Positions 23,400 through 33,953 of a stretch of DNA of 50,517 nt are shown here, piece after piece (the first letter of the stretch is position 1; each line of letters starts with the position of its first letter). This stretch comes from Perkinsus olseni (lineage: Eukaryota; Perkinsozoa; Perkinsida; Perkinsidae): assembly GCA_013115135.1 (NCBI GenBank), contig JABANP010000402.1:1-50517 (forward strand). Direction: 5' to 3'. Both the position numbers and the translations under genes were made by a program. The notes under the pieces are model-generated. The model made no database searches. It was not told the DNA's origin and saw only the letters and a list, made by a program, of their open reading frames with translations.

Positions 23400-24058
23400 T
23401 AGGAACGGTCCCATGGCTGCTGCAGAGGGGACTGTCCAGTGGACTGTGAACTGAGACCTACCTCCAATTACAGCGATGCCGAAGGCATCGCAAATTGGCG
23501 ATTCTTCATCTCGTGAGAGTCTGAGACAATACTGTAATCCTGACCCGACAGCACCAACAAACCCCACCGGCAAAAACTTCGCTCATCGCGAATCGGATCG
23601 GGAGTTCGTTTGCTCTGAACGAAATGATCCTGAAATCATGCGCCTCGCATGATGCGAGAGCTAAGTACAGGAGGAGGACTTGGACAACACGAGTCTGGAA
23701 GTTCGACGACACAGCTTGGGGCGCAGTAGAATGAAGTTACGATTCTCGACCCTGAGCACCCGGATAACCTTCTCCTCCAAACGTGCGCGATTCTGCCATA
23801 TCGCCTTTGCCTCCATCCAGACAAGTGGCCGACACCACTGGGGCCTGGCGTGACACCAAACGCTAACCGACATTCCCGTTCGTGGAAGTACAACAATTCT
23901 TTTTCGCGGCGAGCGGGAAATGCTGGCCTTCGCCGTCTCTAGCTCGACTCACGTGTTTCCAGAATGGGGGTGTGTATGCATTGTTTTCAGCACTCGCTTC
24001 GGAGAATTGGTCGCGTGGAATTCTTGTTTGAATCAAGTTAGGTTACCCTTGATTACCC
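23400..24058. other. Intergenic region upstream of protease copy 2
   Basis: No gene recognised. Minus-strand frames at 23506-23896 lack splice support or domains. The last 170 nt include a GCGGCGAGCGGGAAATG segment similar to sequence ahead of the other protease copies. Confidence 0.35.
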
Positions 24059-25249
24059 ATGACACTAGGACCTCGGCGGATACAGTGTTTCCTCATGAGT
24101 GTGGTTTGTGGTAGCATTGTTAACGCGCAGTTGGTAAGACTTCCGGTACTCTTGACGGAAGAGTCCTGGAAGGACCAGTACGACTACTCACTAATTGTGC
24201 CAATCAAAGCCGACGGTCAAGACCTCAACCTTCTTGTGGATACGGGAACGAGCGAGCTCTTTTTTCTATCGAAAGAATGGCTCGAGGAGAGTGAGGGGCT
24301 CGGAGCATGTGAAGCATCCGTTTACGGCTGTTACGAGTGCACCACAGACCTCTGTGATGCAGAAGTGAGCGAAATCGAGTTCTGTGATGGCGACTGCGTA
24401 TCAATCGTGCCCCTCACCGGCAACCTCACGATAGGTGGGCTGGACATTCCAGGGGTGAAGTTCGGGCTAGTACAGGAATATTCGGGTTCAATGGCCCCCC
24501 ACGCATCCCTGGGGTTGGCGCCTCAGCCGGAGGAAGATGAGGATGATTACATCCCGCTGTTGGACCAGCTCGCGATGAAACGCGTCATTAAATCGACGGA
24601 CTTCTCCATCGTCTTCAACCCTGGGAATCTGAGTGAAGGGGAGCTGATCCTCGGAGGCCTCGACCCCAGCAGATACCGCGGCCCGATGTCCTTCGTACCC
24701 CTCAAGGATGGGTATAATACTTGGACAGTCGGGCTGAAGAGTATCCAAGTTGTGGGCAACTCCATTCCGGTGCCGTTAAATCGGAATATGCCGATAAGCA
24801 TCGACGGCGGAACCACGGGCCTCTACCTACCAAGAAAGGTCTTTGATTCTCTGGTGACGACCATTAATTCATTCCTCAAACCGACGGGAAGACGTGTCGA
24901 TCTGAAGGGGTCCTCGAGAGACATCCCGGCCTTGCGTGACTGTGGAGACCGCGAGTATCTTCCTTCGCTTCACCTCGCTCTCACTTCATCAGATGGCAGA
25001 GATCTGATCGTAAGCGTTCCGCAGGAGCTCTATGTGGAAGTTTACAACACACTAGCAGGACCACTGTGTGTCCTGGCCTTCAGAGTTCGTATGGACGATG
25101 TGCAGGAAATTGCTATCGGGCTGACTCTCCTTCGCAAGTACAACGTCTACTTCCAATATGACCAACGTCGAGTTGGTTTTGCTGAGACCAAGCCGAAGAA
25201 TAAGGCAGAGCCTCCGTCGAAGGGACATACAGCGTTGCGTCCGGAGTGA
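24059..25249 (+). CDS. Pepsin-like aspartic protease (family A1), copy 2
   Basis: Secreted protease paralogue, 396 codons, intronless. A signal peptide (RRIQCFLMSVVCGSIVNA) precedes QLVRLPV. The first active site is VDTGTSELFF as in copy 1. The second reads SIDGGTTGLYL: the catalytic Asp is kept, but the usual Ser after it is Gly, a change that may alter activity. The acidic insert and the stretch from GNLSEGELILGGLDPSRYRG to LKSIQVVGN match the other copies almost exactly, whereas the final third differs (for example RMDDVQEIAIGLTLLRKYNV). The C-terminus YFQYDQRRVGFAE is pepsin-like. No break is seen. Confidence 0.9.
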   Translation: MTLGPRRIQCFLMSVVCGSIVNAQLVRLPVLLTEESWKDQYDYSLIVPIKADGQDLNLLVDTGTSELFFLSKEWLEESEGLGACEASVYGCYECTTDLCDAEVSEIEFCDGDCVSIVPLTGNLTIGGLDIPGVKFGLVQEYSGSMAPHASLGLAPQPEEDEDDYIPLLDQLAMKRVIKSTDFSIVFNPGNLSEGELILGGLDPSRYRGPMSFVPLKDGYNTWTVGLKSIQVVGNSIPVPLNRNMPISIDGGTTGLYLPRKVFDSLVTTINSFLKPTGRRVDLKGSSRDIPALRDCGDREYLPSLHLALTSSDGRDLIVSVPQELYVEVYNTLAGPLCVLAFRVRMDDVQEIAIGLTLLRKYNVYFQYDQRRVGFAETKPKNKAEPPSKGHTALRPE

Positions 25250-26229
25250 TTGCCTAAAGCTCGAGGTTCACAGCCTCTCCTTTGCGACAGATGCCCGTGT
25301 TATTGCACAAACCGTGTCCGTTAACAGTTGTCATTTTCCTACACTAGCGTTCATGATTCTATTGTACATCTCATAAAGTGGTATTGAATGTGCAAGTCTT
25401 CGGGAGTGTGAATTCACAGTTAGTCAATGTTGGAATTCACTTTCAACATTCCACTGTCCAACTCGGATGGATCTGAAGGAGCTGCCAAGACGCCCCTCGG
25501 ACAGACTCAGCTTCGGACCATCAGCATCTGGACCATAGTCACAGTTAACCTTTAGGGAACGCTAGGCAATGGTTGAGTGGAATCCTGAGATTTTACCTAT
25601 AATGACGCCGATAAAGTCATTGACTAGCGTCAAGCTGAGCTGAGGTTCCATAGGCTCTTGCACGACTACAGTCACCGATGTTCAGATGTGCATCGGCAAC
25701 GTGAGAACCCCGACCTTTGATAGTCTTGAAGTTGCATCCAAAGTAACTACTCGGCTCGGAAACATTGTGCTTGCTGCTAAGACAATTCATGAGTATTGAC
25801 GGTTCTTGAGGGAGTAGACTCATGAGAAAGCGGAAAAGGCATCGCCCTGTTGTGTGGGTGTTGTTAGTTCCCAAGGACCACAAGTCAACACAAGGGTAAG
25901 AGAGTTGTCGTGGACTACAGTATGGTTCAAGATCCTCCTAAGGAGTCAGAGAAAAAGATGCTTGGTAAAGATGTATCTAGTCTGATCTATGGTGGTTCAC
26001 TAGCGTAGCTAGTTCAAAAGATACGCGCGCATGTACGTACACAAGGGACATGCACGCATAATCGTACACAATACTGGTAGAGGATGTCTCTCAGCAGACG
26101 CCTAGCTCCAGATCTGTATTCGCTGAACAGTACGGCCGCCATAGGGATCCTCCAAGGCCGCAATTCCGATACCGCATCGACGACTGGGGGTCGTGAAGTA
26201 CCGGTGACCGGTGACCGGTCAGTGTTGTG
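25250..26229. other. Intergenic region
   Basis: No exon or RNA gene recognised in nearly 1 kb. At 26207-26220 a 7-nt unit CCGGTGA is repeated twice plus CCGGT, just upstream of the next gene's ATG. Confidence 0.35.
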
Positions 26230-27940
26230 ATGACCTCGCTGCCCCTTGCTGACGACCTTCGAGCTCAAGCTCCACCCCGGGAGCTTCCTGGATATTCGGA
26301 TCTATTCAGTAGCTTGGCTGTTAGGTTATTCGTGGCGGTTACAGCATACTCTGCTCATATCGCACGCAAAGGGGGCAGCCTGCAGACGGAGGTTGAACCT
26401 TGTGAACGGTACAGAGAGGAAGTACGATCAAAATGGGACGACCTGGTAAGCCTTCACCCTTCGTCAGTGTCCTGGGCTCCTCGACGCGACATAACGGTTT
26501 AGGTTGAATCGTTCGAAGAGTCTCCTGATGGGCATACGTGCGTGGACATCACAGCCATTATGAATAAATACGACTTTGAGAGGTTCACAGTGGTGAGAAG
26601 CGGGAGGGCTCAGACTGACCCTCGTGGATCGCTGGGTGCCTGTTATCACCCAAACCCGACATGCGTGATACTGACCGAAGCCTGATCCTTATGATTACAG
26701 TAGGAGTGAATACTATCAGCACTAAGAGACAGGAAGGTTGTGTGCCTTCACAATCGCACTGCCAATGATCAGTCAAACGAAGAAATTGTAGAACGTTCAG
26801 TGACTGAAGCGGTGGGCCTCGACGGTTCGTCCGTTCTGGCCTTCCGTAGTTGTTGGAGACAATCGCAGCCGCGTTGTACATACCGCCGGAGACGGTCCAG
26901 GCTGCACCTAGCACAATCATGACGAGAGCAGCCTTGCTGGAGTGCCTACCGGAGCTTCCTGAGTTCAGTGAGCAACAGGAGGAGGATGAGCAGCCCGTCC
27001 CTCTACGCCGGTGAGCCTCACACTTGATAGCGCTTGGCCAGAGTGATGTTGTCCGCCGGCGGGTTCGATCGGGTTCGAGCTCCGAATGAAGGTTCGAATC
27101 GACCAAAACCCGAAGCCCAATTTTCGATTGAGCAATATCTCTCTATGCCCTCGTCCGTAACATCGAACCGTTCATTGAAGTGTGGAGCTCTTCAGGCCAT
27201 CCGTGAGCAAGACCATGCCAGCTCGGTCCCGAAAGAGGCACAGTACAGTAGGCGCCGGGCCTGGCATCGAGACGACTGGAGGCTCCAGAAGATCGCAGAG
27301 GAAGCATACAATTATACGTCGTGAGTACCTGTGGTCTTGGCACTTATGCGTCTTCGGTCGCGAGCCCAGGAGAAGGTTTAGGGGCTTCTTTTCGGCTCAT
27401 AATTGCCAGTCTCCCTGCGGCACAGCGGCTAGTCTGTCCCGGAGTTGCACTTCCTTCATTTGATCATCATGATGTGGTATAGAGCGGCTTTGCTAATTCA
27501 GTGACAGCGGTCGGATCGCTGATGCCGTGGTTCGTTAGCCTCTGCAAGAAGGCACACTGTTACTGGAGGAAGGCCCTCAATGGTGCAGCACTCACCGATG
27601 GTGTATCCTGCTCGCTCGCGAAAGAGACGGATCAGTTTCGTCAGGCAAGTCTGCTCGCCGGGTTCACAACTCCTACTTGCTCGGGTGAACTGTCAGACCA
27701 GAGACGAGTGAAGCGCAACGAGAGAAGCGGGCTAGTGTCGACTTCCGTGCAATGTTTGAGGAGTTCGCCAGGAACAACGACAGGTGCCGACACAACACGG
27801 CAGGCGTCTCGTCACAACGCCGAGGGCCATGGCAGACGTTGCTAAGCAAATTCCTAGCACTAAGAGGCTTCCGGCCCTCGGCTGAGCCCAACTCGTCGAT
27901 TTTCAGTCATCTGGATCCGCCAGTGGGAGGAGCTGAGTAA
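26230..27940 (+). CDS. Five-exon protein of unknown function
   Basis: I do not recognise the family. The model joins 26230-26445, 26850-27010, 27181-27320, 27508-27600 and 27702-27940; all phases agree (282 codons). Exon 1 begins MTSLPLADDLRAQAPP and ends YREEVRSKWDDL at GTAAGC. Exon 2 reads LLETIAAALYIPPETVQ and an acidic EFSEQQEEDEQP. Exon 3 is basic (PARSRKRHST, RRSQRKHTIIRR). Exon 5 is helical (REKRASVDFRAMFEEFAR) and ends in DPPVGGAE. The alternating acidic and basic regions suggest a scaffold or nuclear protein, but that is a guess. Donor GTGTAT of exon 4 is the weakest site. Minus-strand frames across 26585-27106 look hydrophobic but lack splice consistency; I treat them as shadows. 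Confidence 0.55.
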
Positions 27941-28491
27941 AGAAGTGTGGCCGGAGCGCGAGATTGCATGCGTCGCCGATTCGTCGTTGCAGTACCAACT
28001 GTGATTTGCGTGTTGCAGTTGGTGTGAACTATTCGAGGCCGAAGCTCACTGCCAAGTGAATTACTCGATACTTAGTGTCAAAGCACCGTGCTTGGATCAC
28101 TAGGCGATCATCACTTGAAGTATTCTACTTGTGGCTCGCTGTGAAGGCTGTGGTGGCAACTTCACGTAGCTCCATCATGTTCATCATGTCATAGCCCGAT
28201 GCACACCCAACGAAAATTCGCGCAAAGTCGAGCTCCAGTGAACGCTCAGGTCAGGCACAGTTCCTTGCACAGAATTCCGCCCAAACTTGGACTTCCGAGA
28301 CGCTAACTCAATTCCATGCTCGCGTGGCGGGCGATAAACATCGCGCCTGGGCCGCATGTCTTCCGAGTTTCGTGATTCCGTCGTCAACGGGTAAATTGGT
28401 GTTCGCCTTTCCAACCTGGGTGCTGGTTTCGAGATAATGACACCAGCGAGAGTTCTGTTGCAGACAGGTCACATTCTTCCGTGTCTCTTAA
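27941..28491. other. Intergenic region upstream of protease copy 3
   Basis: No gene seen. The segment around 28310-28440 resembles the segment around 31510-31640 ahead of protease copy 4 (shared GCGTGGCGGGCGATAA-like and GAGTTTCGTGATTCC-like words), consistent with duplication of the upstream region together with the gene. Confidence 0.4.
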
Positions 28492-29706
28492 ATGCCTCAG
28501 CGCGTTCGACGATTACTCGCGCTCCACATGAGTTTGTTACATAGAAGCGTAGCAACTGGTCAGTTAATTAGGCTTCCGATTCAGCGTACACCGTGGTCTT
28601 GGAAGGAGCAGTACGATCATTTACTTCTGGCGCCAATCAAAGCCGACGGTCAAGACCTCAACCTCCTTGTGGATACGGGGACGCACGAGCTCTTCTTCAT
28701 ATCGAAGGAATGGCTCGAGGAGAGCGAGGGGCCCGGAGCTGGTGAAGCATTCATTTTCAGCTGCTACGAGTGCACCACAGACCTGTGTGATGCTGAGGTG
28801 ACCAACATCACGTTCTGCGATGATAGTTGCGCCTCCATCGTGCCCCTGACCGGCAACCTCACGATAGGTGGGCAGGATGTTCCAGAGGTCAAGTTCGGAC
28901 TAGTAGGGGGATATTCGGGGTCTACGGGGCCCCACGCATCCCTGGGGTTGGCGCCTCAGCCGGAGGAGGACGAGGATGATTACATCCCGCTGTTGGACCA
29001 GCTCGTGATGAAACGCGTCATTAAATCGACGGACTTCTCCATCGTCTTCAACCCTGGGGATCTGAGTGAAGGGGAGCTGATCCTCGGAGGCTTCGACCCC
29101 AGCCGATACCGCGGCCCGATGTCCTTCGTACCCCTCAAGGATGGGTATAATACTTGGACAGTCGGGCTGAAGAGTATCCAAGTTGTGGGCAACGCCACTC
29201 CCATACCGTTAACAGGGGATTTGCCGATTAGCATCGACAGCGGGTGCTCGAGCTTATATGCACCGAAAGAAATATTTGATTCAATAATTTCCGCGATGAA
29301 TTCAAGTCTAGCGGCGGCGGGCCGGCTCGTCGAGTTGGAACGAAGCCCTAAGGAAGCACCCCTCTTAGGGAATTGTGCAGACCGAGAGTATCTCCCTCCG
29401 CTTCAGTTTACCTTTGGTACGGATACTCCATCAGGCGGCAACGACGCAACCGTTGTTATATACCAAGAGCTATACGTGCAAGCCTTCGATACCGACGAAG
29501 GAGAGAAATGTGTCGTGCTCATCAGGGAAGCTCCGGAAGATGAAGGTGAGATTACCATCGGACAGAATCTCCTACGTCAGTATTTCCTCTATTTCCAATA
29601 CGACAAGCGGCGAATCGGTTTTGCAAGAACGATGGAGGAGCTTTCGGCTCCGCAGAGAAGACCAGACTCACCTTCGAAGAAGTGCTCATCATTGCGTCCA
29701 GACTGA
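28492..29706 (+). CDS. Pepsin-like aspartic protease (family A1), copy 3
   Basis: Secreted protease paralogue of 404 codons, intronless. The N-terminus is a short signal-like region (RRLLALHMSLLHRSVATG) before QLIRLPI. The first active site is VDTGTHELFF; His replaces the Ser two positions after the DTG in copies 1 and 2. The second site is SIDSGCSSLY, where the usual Thr after DSG is Cys. The Cys-rich segment is changed as well: ACEASVYGCYEC of copies 1 and 2 reads AGEAFIFSCYEC here, so two of the cysteines are lost. The middle block (SLGLAPQPEEDEDDYIPLL) is the same as in the other copies. The C-terminus YFQYDKRRIGFARTMEE is normal for the family. The frame is open throughout. Confidence 0.9.
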   Translation: MPQRVRRLLALHMSLLHRSVATGQLIRLPIQRTPWSWKEQYDHLLLAPIKADGQDLNLLVDTGTHELFFISKEWLEESEGPGAGEAFIFSCYECTTDLCDAEVTNITFCDDSCASIVPLTGNLTIGGQDVPEVKFGLVGGYSGSTGPHASLGLAPQPEEDEDDYIPLLDQLVMKRVIKSTDFSIVFNPGDLSEGELILGGFDPSRYRGPMSFVPLKDGYNTWTVGLKSIQVVGNATPIPLTGDLPISIDSGCSSLYAPKEIFDSIISAMNSSLAAAGRLVELERSPKEAPLLGNCADREYLPPLQFTFGTDTPSGGNDATVVIYQELYVQAFDTDEGEKCVVLIREAPEDEGEITIGQNLLRQYFLYFQYDKRRIGFARTMEELSAPQRRPDSPSKKCSSLRPD

Positions 29707-30904
29707 TCACTCGAGAACTGCGAGCTGTCGCGAACGGTACTCGTGCTGTCTCCCAGTGGCCGTATCCGACAGTGACTTTGCGATGTGATTTGCAACAATC
29801 TACTCGGTGTCGTCTGATCCATTGGTCAAATTTGAATACTGTTGAATGAGCCGTTGTCTTGAAGCGAGTGCAGGCTCAGTTTTGAGTTTTCCAGTGCTGG
29901 GGCGCATTTCAGTCGTGTGCGTACGTCCGGGCCTCGGATCTCGAGCTGATAATGTCCAGACTTCGTTGAAGCCTTCCACTGGAAGGCTGCTGATGGACTT
30001 CTTGGTGTTCAGAATTCGCGCTAGATGAGAGAATCATTTTGCCCCTCGGTCTTCAGGCGATACTTGCAAGATGTGTGACACCCGGTGCAATGAATTCAGT
30101 TCAATGAAGCTGTGTACGTGCTATCAGAGTCCTTGATTCGGAGGTACTGCAGGCTGAAGCTTGCAGTATTACTCTAGTGATGGACCCAGTTGAACCTCAA
30201 ACGGCCAACATCTCTCGCAGAGGAACTCCCAGCAGGCTCCTCCGCTCGTCTGCTGACCTTTGTGACTCACAAATCATGAGAATTATAGCCTCCTGCCGGC
30301 ACTTCCCTTGTGACAGGGGACAAGGTATCGAAACAAGGTGGGACAAGGGCGTTGTCCTATCTTGCTACGATGAACAAGGACAATACGATGTCGACTTTGC
30401 CAGGCAGGAAAGTACGCTATCGGACCGCGCTTGGCAGTGTTGGACCAGTGGCTAGGTCATTGTGTGCCGCCTTCCCCCTGTCGATACCATACGTGCTGCA
30501 AGCTAAGCTATAGTACCGCTTCCGTAGCTCGTACAGGCATCATGAGTGCTAAGGCATCGACGCAGACTTAGTTTTGTCTCCCTGTACGTCCGCTCTCGTA
30601 CAATCTTGTCACTACTTCTTGCCGCATCTTGAGTTACGTATAAAGAGTTTATTGTCCCTACAGCAGTATGCGCGTACATAGCTCACGGGCTCCGATATTG
30701 AGTGGTTTCGGGCGGTTTCGGGCCTGCGTTCCCAACACTTCACCTAGCCCAGTGAGTCAGGTGGTGTCCGGACTCACGGCCGAACCGAAACGAGACTCGA
30801 TTCGGAAGGGATTTATGAGCATATCAATTTCGAAATCATTCTGGATATGCACCACTAAGATTTATCGGGTCATGTGGTTGACATGTATCCTGTGTAGTCG
30901 GTAC

Positions 30905-30970
30905 GAAAGGTTATCCGCTTTCCTCGCATGCCCTTGCCTCGTTCGATGTGCTCGATTCCACTGTGATCAG
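30905..30970 (+). pseudogene. Possible decayed fragment of the GCC2/GCC3 gene
   Basis: The words CCTCGCATGCCCTTGCCTCG and nearby TGTGCTC and TCCACTGTGA closely match 20618-20665 of the GCC2/GCC3 gene (CCTCGCATGCCCTTCCCTCG and following). By eye about four of five bases agree over some 55 nt. It is too short to be functional. It could be a relic of a larger duplication that also carried the protease genes, or chance. Confidence 0.3.
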
Positions 30971-31143
30971 CATTCTTCCGTATATGCCATCATGGCATTG
31001 CCACGTGAATTTGCGTTCTGTGCGTGGACCCACGCGAGAGCAGTATTTCGCTATGTCCGGCTGAAGGGAGTTCAGTCGCACAGTCGGGCTCGCATTCCTC
31101 CAGTTTTGAGAGGCAGCTGAGTGACCCGGCCTTCTGGGAGCAG

Positions 31144-31177
31144 CTTAAAGGTGCCCTTTAAGGTGCGTCACGCACCT
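31144..31177. repeat. Two adjacent short inverted repeats
   Basis: TTAAAGG-TGC-CCTTTAA is followed immediately by AGGTGCGT-C-ACGCACCT. Each half is a perfect hairpin, 7 and 8 bp. There is no T-run or gene end next to it, so a terminator role is not indicated. Confidence 0.5.
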
Positions 31178-31697
31178 CAAAATTAAGAAGATTTCGACAA
31201 GCCTATAAATCACGACGATGACCGAGTTTCTGCTGCATTCTCACCTGGCAACGACTTATGAGCATGAAGAAGTGCTCACGAGCTTTTGAAAACTCGCCTC
31301 ACAGTGGGACCCCGGCTAATCAACTCGGGACTTATCCATTGTAAGACGAAGGAGCGTTAGCAACCTCAACCGTAATGGAATAGGAAGCCTGGCGGCCTCA
31401 GGAGGCCTCAGGCCTCACAAATTACCGCTTGCCATACCGGAGATAGTGGGAACTTTGCGAATCCCCACGCGATGCAGCACGAGATCTCGCCCGAATTCGG
31501 ATTCCGAGGGAGAGCTCAAATCCATCCGCATGGCGAGCGATAAGAGTCGCGTCTCGGCCGCCTCTGTCTCGGGTTTCATCAGTCCATCGTTCGTGGGGAT
31601 ATCTGTGTTCTCCGTTTCTGCTGGGGAAGCTGGCTCGAGGGCATAAAAGGGATAGACTTCTGCTTGCTTGCAGTTGTTAGCTTCCCGTGACCCTCAC

Positions 31698-32873
31698 ATG
31701 GCACGAGGCTCACGGCGAGTACACATCCTCAGTCTTAGTGTTCTATATCAGAGCATAGCTATTGGGCAGTTGATAAGGCTTCCAATCCAGTGGAAACAGG
31801 AGTTCTGGAAGGAGACTTACGGCTACTCATTTTTGGTGGCAATTAAAGCCGACGGCCAAGACCTCAACCTCCTTGTAGATACCGGAGCAAGCGATCTCTT
31901 CTTCATATCGAAGGAATGGCTCGAGGAGAGCGAGGGGCTCGGAGCGTGTGAGGCATCTGTTTACGGCTGTTACCAGTGCACGACAGACCTCTGTGATGCT
32001 AGGGTGACAGACATCACGTTCTACGATGACAGTTGCGCCTCCATCGTGCCCCTCACCGGCAACCTCACGATAGGCGAGCAGGAAGTTCCAGAGGTTAAGT
32101 TCGGGCTAGTACAAGAATATTCGCGGTCAATGGCGCCCCACGCATCCCTGGGGTTGGCGCCTCAGCCGGAGGAAGATGAGGATGATTACATCCCGCTGTT
32201 GGACCAGCTCGTGATGAAACGCATCATTGAATCGACGGACTTCTCCATCGTCTTCAACCCTGGGAATCTGAGTGAAGGGGAGCTGATCCTCGGAGGCCTC
32301 GACCCCAGCAGATACCGCGGCCCGATGTCCTTCGTACCCCTCAAGGATGGGTATAATACTTGGACAGTCGGGCTGAAGAGCATCCAAGTTGTGGGCAACG
32401 CCACTCCCATACCGTTGACACCGAATGTGCCGATATTGGTCGACAGCGGGGCCACATACTTTTACTTGCCAAGAAGAGTACTTGAAGCACTGATGGTGGC
32501 CGTCAAATCAACTATCGACCCGACCGGAAGGCGCGTCGCTTTGAAAGAGGCTCAATGCGAACCTCCTGTGCTACGCAATTGCGCAGACCGTGAGTATCTT
32601 CCCCCGCTGCAGGTTGCCTTCACTTCGCAAGATGGTAGCGATGTAACCGTTGTTATACCGCAGGAGGTTTACGTGCAAGCCTATGATACTGATGCTGGAC
32701 AGCTGTGTGCTCTGCTCCTGCGGGAGTCCTCGCAAGGTGAGGAAGACATCTCCATCGGGCAGAATCTTCTCCGCCGATATTATCTCTACTTCCAATACGA
32801 CCAGAGACGAATCGGCTTTGCTGATACGATAAAAGGTGCCCTCCAAACCCAAGGGAAGGATCGCTGCCTTTAA
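31698..32873 (+). CDS. Pepsin-like aspartic protease (family A1), copy 4
   Basis: Secreted protease paralogue, intronless. I start at 31698 because that Met leads into the signal peptide (RRVHILSLSVLYQSIAIG); the ATG at 31668 adds ten residues without function. Active sites are VDTGASDLFF and LVDSGATYFYL; Ala replaces Thr after both DTG and DSG, and both Asp remain. From 32571 to 32816 the DNA is almost identical to copy 1, although the preceding 150 nt are clearly different. The C-terminus is shorter and basic (KGALQTQGKDRCL). It lies 2 kb after copy 3 on the same strand and is the last copy in the array. Confidence 0.9.
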   Translation: MARGSRRVHILSLSVLYQSIAIGQLIRLPIQWKQEFWKETYGYSFLVAIKADGQDLNLLVDTGASDLFFISKEWLEESEGLGACEASVYGCYQCTTDLCDARVTDITFYDDSCASIVPLTGNLTIGEQEVPEVKFGLVQEYSRSMAPHASLGLAPQPEEDEDDYIPLLDQLVMKRIIESTDFSIVFNPGNLSEGELILGGLDPSRYRGPMSFVPLKDGYNTWTVGLKSIQVVGNATPIPLTPNVPILVDSGATYFYLPRRVLEALMVAVKSTIDPTGRRVALKEAQCEPPVLRNCADREYLPPLQVAFTSQDGSDVTVVIPQEVYVQAYDTDAGQLCALLLRESSQGEEDISIGQNLLRRYYLYFQYDQRRIGFADTIKGALQTQGKDRCL

Positions 32874-33953
32874 GAAGCGTAGAGCTGTGCGTCCAATGTG
32901 ATCACAAGAGGGATGAAGCCTACGAGTTCGCCTCGGTGACAGGTGACCCCGTTGTTCTCTCAAACGTGCATGCTGCCAGCTGTCTGTTTGCTGTTATGCG
33001 CATCGTCGTTCATTTCATGTTGTTACTGAGTCGGTGCACTGAAGAAGGGCTGGTGTCGTTGACAGTCTATTAATGCTAGCGTTCATTTCGGATGAGTACT
33101 GATAAGGTCGTGGCTTGAGCTGGGTGAGCTATCCCTCATCCGAGCTTTCTCACTGCTAGAGGCGCCCAAGCCTCATTCAAGCACTAATTACTCAAGGTGA
33201 AAATGAATATGAAATCTTTGCCCACTTTCAAGTTCAACTTGGGTTTATGGACAGTAGTGCATGGCGAGTTAGATAGAGCAACACGAAGTGTTATGGAGTA
33301 CAAATATGACAGCGGATGATATCATGCTGTGTGAGACGTGGGTGCGTCATTTTGGCGAGCGAAAACTTCTCTCAGTGAGCTGCGGAAGCAGGGGCATGAA
33401 TCCATTTGTAGCAGATACTGTGTCTGCCTGGAGTCGACTGATCGATGTTTTTCCTTCTAATAGGGGCAGTTGTCTCCCTTGTGCTTGTGAGTAGGGACAT
33501 AGTTCTATACACTATTTATTGCGGTAGCATAACAACCGACAGAGCGTGCTTCGATGGCGGGAGGAATTGCGTCACGATTCCTGGGGATGGTAAAAGAAGC
33601 AAGATTATTGGTACAGTCACTTGAAGGACTGTGCGAGAAAGAATCAGGTTAAAACTCGTCAAGATGGATGAGAGAATTGGGTTTGCGGGGTTCTACATGG
33701 CCCGTACTGTACAACACAACTGGTGTATTCTTTTGACACCCGTTTCTCATGATCGCTTAACCCGTAAAGGGGGATGGCTTACTCCGCCGAAGTAAGCTGC
33801 TCCTGTCTGGGAACGAGGGGTCCATGATTGGACCAAACTGCTCCGTGATGGCCAGGAAACAACATCTGCGGGGCGATGATTCATCGAGACGAGCTTGGCC
33901 TGACCACGGAATGCTAGACCGCAGTAGAGGCCACTGCTGCTGCTGCTACCCTC
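32874..33953. other. Intergenic region between convergent genes
   Basis: Lies between the 3' ends of protease copy 4 (plus) and the coiled-coil gene (minus). No exon, tRNA or repeat is visible. Confidence 0.4.

Larger units (their letters stand above)
29707..31697. other. Long intergenic region with weak coding-like fragments
   Basis: About 2 kb with no complete gene. A stretch at 30310-30510 reads like coding sequence (KVRYRTALGSVGPVARS) but has no usable start or splice frame. A short block at about 30910-30970 resembles part of the GCC2/GCC3 gene. Two adjacent short inverted repeats lie at 31144-31177. The final 200 nt resemble the region ahead of protease copy 3. Confidence 0.4.

Noticed and set aside
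26585..27106. Minus-strand frame with a hydrophobic stretch (VMIVLGAAWTVSGGMYNAAA)
   Set aside because: The plus strand of the same DNA carries exons with strong, phase-consistent splice sites, so this is a shadow.
27060..27110. Repeated GGTTCGA words resembling B-boxes
   Set aside because: No tRNA fold can be drawn around them and they lie in an intron of a protein gene.
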